The notes under the pieces are model-generated. The model ran no database searches. It was given only the letters and a program-made list of their open reading frames with translations, and was not told the origin of the DNA. Positions 51,360 to 60,522 of a DNA stretch of 64,000 nt are shown piece after piece. This DNA is from Shewanella sp. (GTDB taxonomy: Bacteria > Pseudomonadota > Gammaproteobacteria > Enterobacterales > Shewanellaceae): contig NZ_JABSSM010000022.1 in assembly GCF_013214165.1 (NCBI RefSeq), forward strand, positions 1 through 64,000. The letters are read 5' to 3'. The translations under genes were made by a program, and so were the position numbers. Each line of letters starts with the position of its first letter. Position 1 is the stretch's first letter.

Positions 51360-53056
51360 TATTTAACGAAAAATCCTGTTATTCCATCAACTGTTTTTTC
51401 TTCAATCTTATTATCACTAAGCAATTTACTTATTTCATTAAAAATTTCAGCCATCGATAAGTCAGGAGTTAGCTTATCAAAAATATCCTGAGGCTTATGT
51501 GCAACACCATCAGCAATGACAGATTCAACAGGGCTAAGGTTATTATCAATAGCAGTATCTTGAGTTTTTTTAGCTGTAACCTTCTTGGCACTCACCTTCT
51601 TCACAGGCTTTTCCTTAGATGCTTTGGTGGCTTTTGCAAGAGCTTCTCGCTCGGTTTTAATGCGTTCAAGCAGGGATTCAGCGCTGTTGTCACCTGATAT
51701 AAGCTCTGGGTTAGCAGCGCGCCAGTCGGCGGTAAGTTCGCCTCTGAAGGCTTTAGCGAGTATCGACTGGGTGAGGTTATTGACGCGTAGCTGTGCTTTA
51801 TTAACCTGGGCTTCAACTTTGTCAGCGAAGGCGAATAGCCCTTCGACACGGCGGACGATTTCGGTTTGTTCTTCTAGCGGTGGTAAAGAAAAGGGAGCTT
51901 CAGAAACCGTTTTCTGATTAATTTTAGGCATATTACCTGCGGTACCAGTCGCATTATCTCTAAAGTACTTTCTCACTCCCTCAGACAGTAATGCCAAATG
52001 CAGGTACTTTCCAATGACCTTCTTGCTTGGCTTACATTTCATCATTAAGTCGGGATAAACATATTGATTATCTTCACCAAGGTAAAGTGCACTCACTCCC
52101 ACGTAGTCAATAGTATTCCCCCTTTGAATCAAGATATCTCCATTCTTAACCCATAAATGGGAACTATCGTCTATATTAAGCTCAACATACTTAAATTTAT
52201 TATCTACGAACTTACCTGGTGTAGTCGCAGACAGAGTCAAATTTCTATATTGAGTTACATAATTTACGCCTTGTGGGGACCTTCCATTACGTGGCTTTTT
52301 TTCTACAACATCAATTAGTTTAACTTCACTCCACTCATCGGAAGCTTCACTACGCCACTCTTCCGTCAATTCGCCACTCACTGCAGCAGCGAGGACGGAT
52401 TGGCGGAATGACTTCAGGATAGCTGGGATGGCATCGAGGTGGGCTTTCGTGCTTTTCACCTGTTCCAGCAGCTCTTCCAGTTTGTCGGCAATGATTTTTT
52501 GTTCTGCGATAGGGGCAACTATAACTGGTAATGTTTTAAATCTGGCCTGTGTCATATTCAAGCCACTTTCACTGATACCTGTTTTTCTATCATTTAACTC
52601 TTTTTGAGCTATAGATGTTCTTAACCAAGATTCAATATAACTAGGAGTAATATAGTCCTCTGGGAATCTAAGTCGATACATCTTGCCTGATAGAAGTAAC
52701 TTATCTCTGCACTGCTTTACAAAACAAATAACACCACACCTAGATCTAGGCCCTGCATTTGTCACGAGTAAGTCACCAGAATGTACTTCAATTCTTGGTT
52801 TCGGTTCTTTAGATAGCGGTAGCTTTTTATTTTCGTAATCTAAGAAAAAACCGTCTTGAATCGCGGTTGTTTTTAACACTCCCCACTCATTAATTTTTGC
52901 AGGTTCTTTGTCACATTGAGGGCTCCAGCCCTGATGTATTAACTTTCCATCAGATTGAGGTTTTAAAATATTATCTATCTCTGTGGAGCACCAGCCTTCA
53001 GGCAGTGTCCCCCCAAGTTCAAAGTTGGTATCTAAATCACTCATCCCTTCCTCCAC
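51359..53056 (-). CDS. hsdS: Type I restriction-modification specificity subunit with Lys-rich linker and C-terminal extension
   Basis: Two TRD halves, PLPPLEEQTEIVRRVEGLFAFADKVEAQ; LTQSILAKAFRGELT. Confidence 0.9.
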   Translation of the reverse strand: MEEGMSDLDTNFELGGTLPEGWCSTEIDNILKPQSDGKLIHQGWSPQCDKEPAKINEWGVLKTTAIQDGFFLDYENKKLPLSKEPKPRIEVHSGDLLVTNAGPRSRCGVICFVKQCRDKLLLSGKMYRLRFPEDYITPSYIESWLRTSIAQKELNDRKTGISESGLNMTQARFKTLPVIVAPIAEQKIIADKLEELLEQVKSTKAHLDAIPAILKSFRQSVLAAAVSGELTEEWRSEASDEWSEVKLIDVVEKKPRNGRSPQGVNYVTQYRNLTLSATTPGKFVDNKFKYVELNIDDSSHLWVKNGDILIQRGNTIDYVGVSALYLGEDNQYVYPDLMMKCKPSKKVIGKYLHLALLSEGVRKYFRDNATGTAGNMPKINQKTVSEAPFSLPPLEEQTEIVRRVEGLFAFADKVEAQVNKAQLRVNNLTQSILAKAFRGELTADWRAANPELISGDNSAESLLERIKTEREALAKATKASKEKPVKKVSAKKVTAKKTQDTAIDNNLSPVESVIADGVAHKPQDIFDKLTPDLSMAEIFNEISKLLSDNKIEEKTVDGITGFFVK

Positions 53057-54704
53057 CAGCTAGCGACTTAACCAAAGCCTCAAGATCAGCCAATGCGCCT
53101 TTAAGCTCTGTCATCGCTTCGCCTGCCAGCTCTTCAGGTGTTCCTAGATCTGCAGTATCGATGCTGTTAGCATCTTTGAGCCAGGAGATATCCAGTGAGT
53201 CACCCTTGGTGTCGCGGATGTATTCACGGCTAAAGCATTTCCAGCGACTCTTTTCTAAGAGAAGCTCAGGGCTGTGCATTGCTTGCTTTGCTTTATCTTC
53301 AAGATCAGTAAAGCTCCAATCCCCTTCGGCTCTAGAAGCAAGATCTGGATTCCCGCCTTCGCGGGAATGACCTGAAGGGTCATAAACTGCTTCAAATGGC
53401 TTAAGGTGCTGTTCACCGAAGGGGGTGCGCTTGCCAAACTTAGGCATGTTGGTACGCAGGTCATACACCCAAGTGTTGGTGGTGCAGTTTTCCTCTTGCT
53501 GCCGATTCGTAACAGAGCCTTTAGTAAAGAATAGAACGTTAGTCTTGACCCCCGCAGCGTAGAAGATGCCTGTTGGCAGACGAAGAATCGTGTGCAGGTT
53601 GCACTTGTTCATCAGGTCACGACGAATATCGGTACCCACGCCCGCTTCAAACAAGACGTTATCTGGTAGCACGACGGCGGCACGTCCACCCGGCTTTAAG
53701 TTGCGATAGATATGCTGCAAGAACGCCAGCTGCTTGTTGTTGGTGGGGTAGGTTAAGTCATCGCGAGTAATGGAAGCATCGCCGCCCTTGCTGGTACCGA
53801 AAGGTGGGTTAGCTAAGATTATATCGGCTTTAGGTAGATTCATACCCACTTGGCCAAGACTATTACCTAGATGCACCACACCTTCGTCGTCACCTTCCAT
53901 GCCGTGTAGTAGACAGTTCATTAAGGCTAGGCGGCGAGTCGATGGTACTAGCTCAACACCGACAAAGGCATTGTGTTTTTGAAATGCTTTTGCATTATCT
54001 TTTAGATCATATAAATCGTCACTTTGGTCTTTTATATAACGGTCAGCAGCAATCAAGAAGCCTGCGGTACCGGCGGCGGGATCTTGAATGACTTCGCCAT
54101 GCAATGGGTTGATGACGCGCACCATGGAGTCGATCAGCGCTCGTGGGGTAAAGTATTGACCAGCACCGGATTTGGTCTCGTTAGCATTTTTCTCGAGTAA
54201 ACCTTCATAGAGATCACCTAGGCCATCCTTTTGCGCACTGAACCAGTCGATAGAATCGAGTGATTTGATTAATTGCTTTAGGTGGCGAGGCTCACGCAAA
54301 CGGGTTTGGGCATCGGCATAGATAGCCAGAATTAATGGATCTGTTACGACTATTTTCTCGATGGTATTTTCTGGGTTTTCAGGATCTATTTCACGACGTT
54401 TACCTGTAGATAGTGCCATCAAGATGTTTTTATAGTCATTCAATAAGTTGATGCCGTCTTTATCACTCAAGTCACTCCAACGGCAGCCCGTTGGCAATGT
54501 GTGCTTGTTGAGTAGCCCTGCCTCGGTGTTCTCGTGCACCATTTTGATAAATAGCAGTAGTACTAGCTCGGTGACATAATCGGAGTAGTTAATGCCGTCG
54601 TCGCGCAGCACATCACAGAGGTTCCACAGTTTTTGTACGATATCGTTGTTGCTCATTTTACTCTCAATTTTTTGATGCAAACTCAATAGCCTGCTCATTT
54701 TCAA
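53037..54704 (-). CDS. hsdM: Type I restriction-modification methyltransferase subunit
   Basis: GQYFTPRALIDSMV, DPAAGTAGF, ILANPPFGTS. Confidence 0.95.
   Translation of the reverse strand: MKMSRLLSLHQKIESKMSNNDIVQKLWNLCDVLRDDGINYSDYVTELVLLLFIKMVHENTEAGLLNKHTLPTGCRWSDLSDKDGINLLNDYKNILMALSTGKRREIDPENPENTIEKIVVTDPLILAIYADAQTRLREPRHLKQLIKSLDSIDWFSAQKDGLGDLYEGLLEKNANETKSGAGQYFTPRALIDSMVRVINPLHGEVIQDPAAGTAGFLIAADRYIKDQSDDLYDLKDNAKAFQKHNAFVGVELVPSTRRLALMNCLLHGMEGDDEGVVHLGNSLGQVGMNLPKADIILANPPFGTSKGGDASITRDDLTYPTNNKQLAFLQHIYRNLKPGGRAAVVLPDNVLFEAGVGTDIRRDLMNKCNLHTILRLPTGIFYAAGVKTNVLFFTKGSVTNRQQEENCTTNTWVYDLRTNMPKFGKRTPFGEQHLKPFEAVYDPSGHSREGGNPDLASRAEGDWSFTDLEDKAKQAMHSPELLLEKSRWKCFSREYIRDTKGDSLDISWLKDANSIDTADLGTPEELAGEAMTELKGALADLEALVKSLAGGGRDE
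53345..53373. repeat. REP-type palindrome inside hsdM
   Basis: GATTCCCGCCTTCGCGGGAATGAC; encodes GHSREGGNP in frame. Confidence 0.75.
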
Positions 54705-54730
54705 ATTAGTTGGCTTCAGAGCCTATTTAT

Positions 54731-55891
54731 TCAAGAAAAATAACGGCTGAACTGATTACTGTCTTGGGTCATCAGTTCAACCAATTTAGGGTGTACAAAT
54801 AGCTTCTCTTTGCCCGATTGCACCTCTTGAAGAACGCCAATATCGCACAGCTGCTTTAAATACACCGAGGCGGTTTGGCGTTTTGCTAAGCCGTTTTCGA
54901 CCAGGTTTTGAATGCGGCAATAAGGTTGCTCAAAAATCACCTGCACTAGCTCATAGCTGTAGATTTTAGGTAACTGCTGGCGTACATGTTCGGTGGTGTG
55001 CTCTATGAGCTCACGGGCAGCGGCTATCTTGTGGGTAGTCCACTTAGCGGTTTGCTCTACGGCGTTTAAGATAAAGATGATCCAAGGCTGCCATTCCTGT
55101 TTAGTAGTCACGTTGAGTAGCAAGCGATAGTAGTCTTGCTTATTCGCGACGATATAACGGCTGAGATACAAGATCGGTGCGCTAAGCAGTTGTTGGTCTA
55201 TTAAGTAGAGGATATTGAGCACGCGCCCCGTACGACCATTGCCATCGGTGAAAGGATGAATGGCTTCAAACTGATAGTGGGCCATGGCCATCTTGATCAG
55301 TGGGTCGACATCATCCTGGTTATGTAAAAAGGCTTCCCAGTTGCTGAGCAGATCGCGAATGACTGTCTCGCCTGCTGGTGGGGTATAGATAACTTCACCC
55401 GTGGCCTGATTGGTTAAGCTGGTGCCTGGTACTTTACGTACATCCATCTGCACCGATTTTATGGTACTGCAGATCTCTAATGCGGTAGTGACACACAGCG
55501 GCCTGCTGGTTAGCTGGGTAAAGCCTTGATACAGGGCGGTACGATAGCGAAGCGCCTCTTTGGTCATTGGATCGGCTTGGCTGTCTTCTTGAGCGTACTG
55601 AAACAGCTTGTCGGTAGTGGTGACAATGTTTTCAATCTCACTACTGCCTTGTGCTTCGAGCAGTGGCAGTAGGTTGATAAGCAACCCTTGGTTAGGCAGA
55701 AGCTCACCCGCTTGCTTTAACTCCGCTAGGGCGGCGCGGGCAGGAATACAGGCTTTGAGTATGGGTAAGGTTTCGGCTAACTCCCCGAGATCTGCTGCTA
55801 GCGGCAGGAGAGGCAAATGCTTGTATGCTTGTTCAGCTTGCCATTTCATGTTAAAAAAACCTTCTTTTATCGACATAAATAGATATTGCAC
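54731..55891 (-). CDS. Fic-domain protein (true start probably at MKWQAEQAY, near 55849)
   Basis: HPFTDGNGRTGR; inhibitory-helix-like SSEIEN; C-terminal winged-helix-like region. Confidence 0.9.
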   Translation of the reverse strand: MQYLFMSIKEGFFNMKWQAEQAYKHLPLLPLAADLGELAETLPILKACIPARAALAELKQAGELLPNQGLLINLLPLLEAQGSSEIENIVTTTDKLFQYAQEDSQADPMTKEALRYRTALYQGFTQLTSRPLCVTTALEICSTIKSVQMDVRKVPGTSLTNQATGEVIYTPPAGETVIRDLLSNWEAFLHNQDDVDPLIKMAMAHYQFEAIHPFTDGNGRTGRVLNILYLIDQQLLSAPILYLSRYIVANKQDYYRLLLNVTTKQEWQPWIIFILNAVEQTAKWTTHKIAAARELIEHTTEHVRQQLPKIYSYELVQVIFEQPYCRIQNLVENGLAKRQTASVYLKQLCDIGVLQEVQSGKEKLFVHPKLVELMTQDSNQFSRYFS

Positions 55892-55898
55892 TGAGCTT

Positions 55899-56080
55899 AT
55901 GTCGATTCAATCGACATGTAAAGACGTCATGTTTATAAAAGCCTATTTAATCGACATGTACTGTAGCTTATTGGTGTTTATGTCGTCCCTTTATGTCAAC
56001 ATCAGTATCAATATGTATAGAAAGTGCCGATATCTATACAAGTTAAATTTATATGTATAGAAAATGCGATTTTCTATACA
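55899..56080. promoter_or_regulatory. Two classes of palindromic operator-like sites upstream of fic
   Basis: ATGTCGATT-C-AATCGACAT (55899-55917); TGTATAGA...TCTATACA (56014-56040); TGTATAGAAAAT-GCG-ATTTTCTATACA (56054-56080). Confidence 0.7.
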
Positions 56081-56112
56081 TGTCCCTGCGACCATATCTC
56101 TGAGACAAGGTA

Positions 56113-56331
56113 CTAGCCGGCTTGCCAAAGGTACTCATTAAGCTCAATGAGTACGGTGTCGAGTTGGTCATCGAGCACACTGTTAAGGCGCTTAGCCCCA
56201 CCTTGGTCGGCGAAGCGTTGATTAACGAAGGACTTGTCGATAACCGCTTCATGAACCAACTGCTTGGCAAGACGTTCTAGCCATTTACGCTGATTTGGGT
56301 TCCAATCATGTTCGCTGCAAATACGTTGCAT
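56113..56331 (-). pseudogene. hsdR: C-terminal remnant of type I restriction subunit HsdR
   Basis: NPNQRKWLERLAKQLVHEAVIDKSFVNQRFADQGGAKRLNSVLDDQLDTVLIELNEYLW resembles the HsdR C-terminal domain; no upstream helicase/nuclease ORF. Confidence 0.75.
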
Positions 56332-56672
56332 TGCGTGAGTTAATCGGGGTCAGTAAAGTTAATCGGAGTCAGAGTAAGATTTAGTCAGGATTATAATTCA
56401 GTGTTCCCCCCAGTGTCATGACTGTTGTTCTCCTAATTTGATATGAGTAAAAACTAAGTGTCTAAAGAGGTTGTATCACCCATAAATGCTGATGTGTAGG
56501 CGGTTATTGGTTTACCAAAATTAGAGATCATACATACCATTTATGAGCCATAAGTTATGGCGTTCACCTTCATTAATCTGGTGCCATTTGTTGTACATAT
56601 TTAGAGAGGTTAATAAGTTTCTAGCCGTATTTAAGCTCAACACTGTGCTAAATCGAAGAGATAATTAGACAA

Positions 56673-56876
56673 GTGTAAACGCGGCTGTGAGCTTCTAAAA
56701 CAGGGATGTTTTGGTAGAGCCCACAAGGATGTGTTTACGGCGTCTCGCAGAAGTGTTTGCACATAAGCGAGCCGCAGGCTATTGATTAAAGTAGAAGCCT
56801 TGCCGCGCAATAATCTTAATTAACTTGATGGAAAATGAACTTGCACAAGATGCTTGCAGCTTGTTATCGAACAAGG
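56673..56876 (+). repeat. Structured dispersed repeat, copy E
   Basis: GTGTAAAC(56673-56680)/GTTTGCAC(56755-56762), CTGTGAG(56685-56691)/CTCGCAG(56744-56750), CTAAAAC/GTTTTGG(56695-56714), AGCC/GGCT(56770-56780), CTTGTT-ATCG-AACAAG(56860-56875). Confidence 0.75.
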
Positions 56877-56885
56877 AGCTTGCTC

Positions 56886-56970
56886 ATAGGCAAACAAAAG
56901 CCCAGCGAGAAACTGGGCTTAGATGCACTCATTCAAATCGATAAAAACGTTATTCCACGTTTTGAATTTG
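56886..56970. repeat. 85-bp perfect direct repeat, right copy
   Basis: Identical to 47053-47137; includes last codons of yicC and its terminator hairpin. Confidence 0.95.
56898..56920 (-). terminator. yicC terminator
   Basis: AAGCCCAG-CGAGAAA-CTGGGCTT; T-rich tail on minus. Confidence 0.8.
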
Positions 56971-57813
56971 TTCGCGCATCTGCTCGATCAGCACTTTGAG
57001 TTCTACTGCGGCGGCGGTGATTTCGCTGCTGATAGATTTGGAGGCCAGTGTGTTCGACTCACGATTGAATTCCTGCATCATAAAGTCGAGACGACGGCCC
57101 TGGGCGCCACCTTTTTGGAGGATGCGCTGGGTTTCTGCGACGTGGGCGTCGAGTCGGTCCATCTCTTCTGCCACGTCCATCTTCTGGGCGAGAATGACCA
57201 TCTCTTGTTCCAGACGGGCTGGATCCAGTTCGCCGGTGATCTCGGCCAGACGGTTAGTCAACTTATCACGCTGCCATTGCATTACCGTCGGCATGTGGTC
57301 ACGGACGATGGCAACTTGCGCGACTATGGCGTCTAGGCGGGTTTGCAGCATGACATTGATGGCTGCACCTTCGCGGCCTCGCGCTTCGATAAACTGATCG
57401 ATGGCGCTGTCGAAGGCCAGCAATAATTCTTTGCTTAATGCGTCCATATCTTGCTCTGAGCCCGACATCACCCCTGGCCATTTTAAGATATCGACCAGAT
57501 TGAGTTCACCTTGACCCGCTTCTTGTTTGACCCAGTTGGCGGCGTTTACCAGCTGCTTGGCAAGCTCTTGGTTGAGCTGCAGTTCGTTGCTCTTGTTGTC
57601 GGCAAGATCGTATCTGAGGTTTACTTCGATTTTTCCACGGTTTAAACGCTTACGCAATTTGTCTCGTAGGATGGGCTCTAGGCTACGGAAATGTTCAGGC
57701 AGACGCAGATAAGTTTCTAGATAGCGTTGATTGACCGAGCGGATCTCCCAGGAGGCATTGCCCCAGTCTGCTTTGTGCTCGATACGTGCGTAGGCTGTCA
57801 TGCTTTGGATCAT
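56950..57813 (-). CDS. yicC: YicC family endoribonuclease-like stress protein
   Basis: MIQSMTAYAR; VNQRYLETYLRLPE; KGGAQGRRLDFMMQEFNRESNTLASKS. Confidence 0.95.
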   Translation of the reverse strand: MIQSMTAYARIEHKADWGNASWEIRSVNQRYLETYLRLPEHFRSLEPILRDKLRKRLNRGKIEVNLRYDLADNKSNELQLNQELAKQLVNAANWVKQEAGQGELNLVDILKWPGVMSGSEQDMDALSKELLLAFDSAIDQFIEARGREGAAINVMLQTRLDAIVAQVAIVRDHMPTVMQWQRDKLTNRLAEITGELDPARLEQEMVILAQKMDVAEEMDRLDAHVAETQRILQKGGAQGRRLDFMMQEFNRESNTLASKSISSEITAAAVELKVLIEQMREQIQNVE

Positions 57814-58007
57814 GGTTTTTCCAATTGTTTAACCGTGAAAGGGATCTAGGATTATAGACCTAAGCCAGCTAGGTTCAAAGTAATGCATCTTGGCTTTAGC
57901 CATATATCGGCAAATAACATGGCATCCGAGGACACAAATCTCTATACTATCCCCCCAAAATCATCCAGTAAAAATCGCCAATCGATTCATCAATACAGGA
58001 AATTCCT

Positions 58008-58721
58008 ATGCGCCCTAGTGACAGAACGCCGGCTCAATCTCGCCCAGTGACGATCACCCGTCAATTTACCGCTCATGCTGAAGGTTCTGTTTTAGTCGAG
58101 TTCGGCGAGACAAAAGTACTCTGTACGGCTAGCTTCGAAGTGGGTGTGCCTCGTTTTCTTAAGGGCAAAGGTCAAGGTTGGGTTACGGCTGAATATGGCA
58201 TGTTGCCTCGCTCGACTCATACTCGTATGAACCGTGAGGCAGCCCGTGGTAAGCAATCTGGTCGTACTCAAGAGATCCAACGTCTCATCGGTCGCTCACT
58301 GCGTGCAGCCGTGGATATGAAAGCCCTAGGCGAAAACACGATTGTTATCGATTGTGACGTGATTCAGGCCGATGGCGGTACACGTACAGCGGCTATCACC
58401 GGCGCCTGTGTGGCCTTGGTCGATGCGCTTAACTGGGCTCGTGGTAAGGGGATCTTGAAAACTAATCCACTTAAGTTCCTTATCGCCGCGGTAAGTGTTG
58501 GTATCTATAAAGGTGAGCCAATATGCGATCTTGAATATATCGAAGACAGTGCGGCGGAAACGGATATGAATGTGGTCATGACCGAAACCGGTCAGATGAT
58601 CGAAATTCAGGGCACCGCCGAAGGTGACCCATTCAGCCATGAAGAGCTGCTAAGTATGTTGGAACTGGCTAAGCACGGTATTCGTGAAATAGTCGATGTA
58701 CAGAAAGCGTCATTGAATTAA
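58008..58721 (+). CDS. rph: Ribonuclease PH
   Basis: [38 protein letters not shown]. Confidence 0.95.
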   Translation: MRPSDRTPAQSRPVTITRQFTAHAEGSVLVEFGETKVLCTASFEVGVPRFLKGKGQGWVTAEYGMLPRSTHTRMNREAARGKQSGRTQEIQRLIGRSLRAAVDMKALGENTIVIDCDVIQADGGTRTAAITGACVALVDALNWARGKGILKTNPLKFLIAAVSVGIYKGEPICDLEYIEDSAAETDMNVVMTETGQMIEIQGTAEGDPFSHEELLSMLELAKHGIREIVDVQKASLN

Positions 58722-58730
58722 AGATAACCA

Positions 58731-58752
58731 GGACCCAATCGGGTCCTTTTTT
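58731..58752 (+). terminator. rph terminator
   Basis: GGACCC-AATC-GGGTCC-TTTTTT. Confidence 0.85.
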
Positions 58753-58806
58753 GAATAACGATACTTATAAAAAGTAACATTGAACAAGTTAAATTGAGGA
58801 GAGATT

Positions 58807-59448
58807 GTGAAAGCTTATCAGCGTGAGTTTATCGAGTTTGCCCTAGAACGTCAGGTATTGAGATTTGGCGAGTTTACGCTTAAATCCGGCCGTATCAGTC
58901 CCTATTTCTTCAATGCTGGTCTGTTTAATACCGGACGCGATCTCGCCCGTCTGGGGCGTTTTTACGCGACCGCTTTGGTCGACTCTGGCATAGAGCATGA
59001 CCTGCTTTTCGGTCCCGCTTATAAGGGCATTCCGATTGCGACCACGACGGCGGTTGCCCTGTGTGAGCATCATGATATCGATATGCCATATTGCTTCAAC
59101 CGTAAAGAGAAGAAACAGCACGGTGAAGGTGGCAGCTTAGTCGGTAGCGAGCTAAAAGGCCGCGTCATGCTAGTCGATGACGTGATCACCGCAGGTACTG
59201 CGATTCGTGAGTCGATGGAGATCATTCAGGCCCATGATGCTTCGTTAGCTGGGGTGCTCATTGCTCTGGATCGTCAAGAGAAAGGCAAGGGCGAACTATC
59301 TGCTATTCAGGAAGTGGAACGTGATTTTGGTTGTGAGATAATCTCAATCATCAAGCTAGGTGATCTGATCAACTACTTGTCTGAAAAACCGGGCATGGAA
59401 GCGCAGTTGGCTTCGGTGAGTGCTTATCGCGATCAGTACGGCATATAA
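58807..59448 (+). CDS. pyrE: Orotate phosphoribosyltransferase
   Basis: [30 protein letters not shown]. Confidence 0.95.
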   Translation: MKAYQREFIEFALERQVLRFGEFTLKSGRISPYFFNAGLFNTGRDLARLGRFYATALVDSGIEHDLLFGPAYKGIPIATTTAVALCEHHDIDMPYCFNRKEKKQHGEGGSLVGSELKGRVMLVDDVITAGTAIRESMEIIQAHDASLAGVLIALDRQEKGKGELSAIQEVERDFGCEIISIIKLGDLINYLSEKPGMEAQLASVSAYRDQYGI

Positions 59449-59637
59449 AAGTTAGAACGCCTCCGGCTACTGAACGCTTTGCTTACAGATAACAGAACAC
59501 TTCGATCACAAAAAAAGCAGGGACAACATTTTGACCTGCTTTGATTTTCTATGAGTTCGCTGGCCGTTGCGGTATCCGTAAACGAGCTTGCGAGTGTTCC
59601 ATTTTCGCGCGATTTCAGCCGTTTTAATTACTCACTT

Positions 59638-60309
59638 TTAATTACTTAAGAATTCTGCGCGGGTCGCGGGGTTTGATTTGAAAATTCCACCCAGTGCGGT
59701 GGTGGTCGTCGAGCTGGTGGAGTCCATGATGCCACGAGACTTAACGCAGTAATGTACCGCATCCATCTTCACCGCCACATCTTTGGTCTCAAGCAGAGTC
59801 TGTAAGGCCACTAACACCTGTTGAGTGAGGCGTTCTTGTACCTGAGGTCTCTGGGCAAAGAAACGTACGATACGGTTAATCTTGGACAGGCCTATGATGT
59901 TCTTGCGTGGTAAGTAAGCCACGGTCGCGAAACCATCTATGGTGACCAGGTGATGCTCACAGGTACTGGTTAGGCTGATATCTTTGACCTTAACCATCTC
60001 ATCGAAGCCCATCTTATTTTCTATGACGGTGATCTTAGGAAAGTTGGCGTAATCTAAGCCGGAAAATATCTCATCCACATACATCTTGGCGATTCGACGT
60101 GGGGTATCGATCAGGCTGTCATCGGTCAGATCCAGAGACATCAAGGTCAAGATCTCGCGCATATGATGCTCGATCCTTTCTTTACGTTCCTCTGGGCTGA
60201 ATGCTGAAGGTAGCATAGGTGTCTCGAGTCCTCTGGCTAGTAATGCCGTCTGAACTTGTACTGCTGACTCACTGAGCTGTGCTTCTTTCGATGTCATAGT
60301 GTCCTCCAC
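59638..60309 (-). CDS. folE: GTP cyclohydrolase I
   Basis: [36 protein letters not shown]. Confidence 0.95.
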   Translation of the reverse strand: MEDTMTSKEAQLSESAVQVQTALLARGLETPMLPSAFSPEERKERIEHHMREILTLMSLDLTDDSLIDTPRRIAKMYVDEIFSGLDYANFPKITVIENKMGFDEMVKVKDISLTSTCEHHLVTIDGFATVAYLPRKNIIGLSKINRIVRFFAQRPQVQERLTQQVLVALQTLLETKDVAVKMDAVHYCVKSRGIMDSTSSTTTTALGGIFKSNPATRAEFLSN

Positions 60310-60482
60310 TATTCAGATAGTGGTTATTTCCGGTGCATTTTTATGGCTGTAAATGTCGAGTGTTAATTCGATTTAGCTAAAAGCCATGGGCTAGTTAGTA
60401 TGGTCGTAGAATAACAATCGGACGGGGAGGATACCTTGAATCGATGATAAATTATACCCAGAAACTGTGGGGGAATAACAAA

Positions 60483-60506
60483 AAGCCGATTGAGACAATC
60501 GGCTTG
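60483..60506 (-). terminator. Terminator after S9 peptidase
   Basis: AAGCCGATT-GAGAC-AATCGGCTT. Confidence 0.7.
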
Positions 60507-60522
60507 AAATATCTGTTAGTGA

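Noticed and set aside
56049-56270. 73-aa minus ORF overlapping the HsdR remnant
   Set aside because: Different frame from the HsdR-like peptide and spans the operator palindromes; no support
59450-59640. pyrE-folE spacer as an ncRNA locus
   Set aside because: No convincing stem conservation or promoter/terminator pair seen by eye
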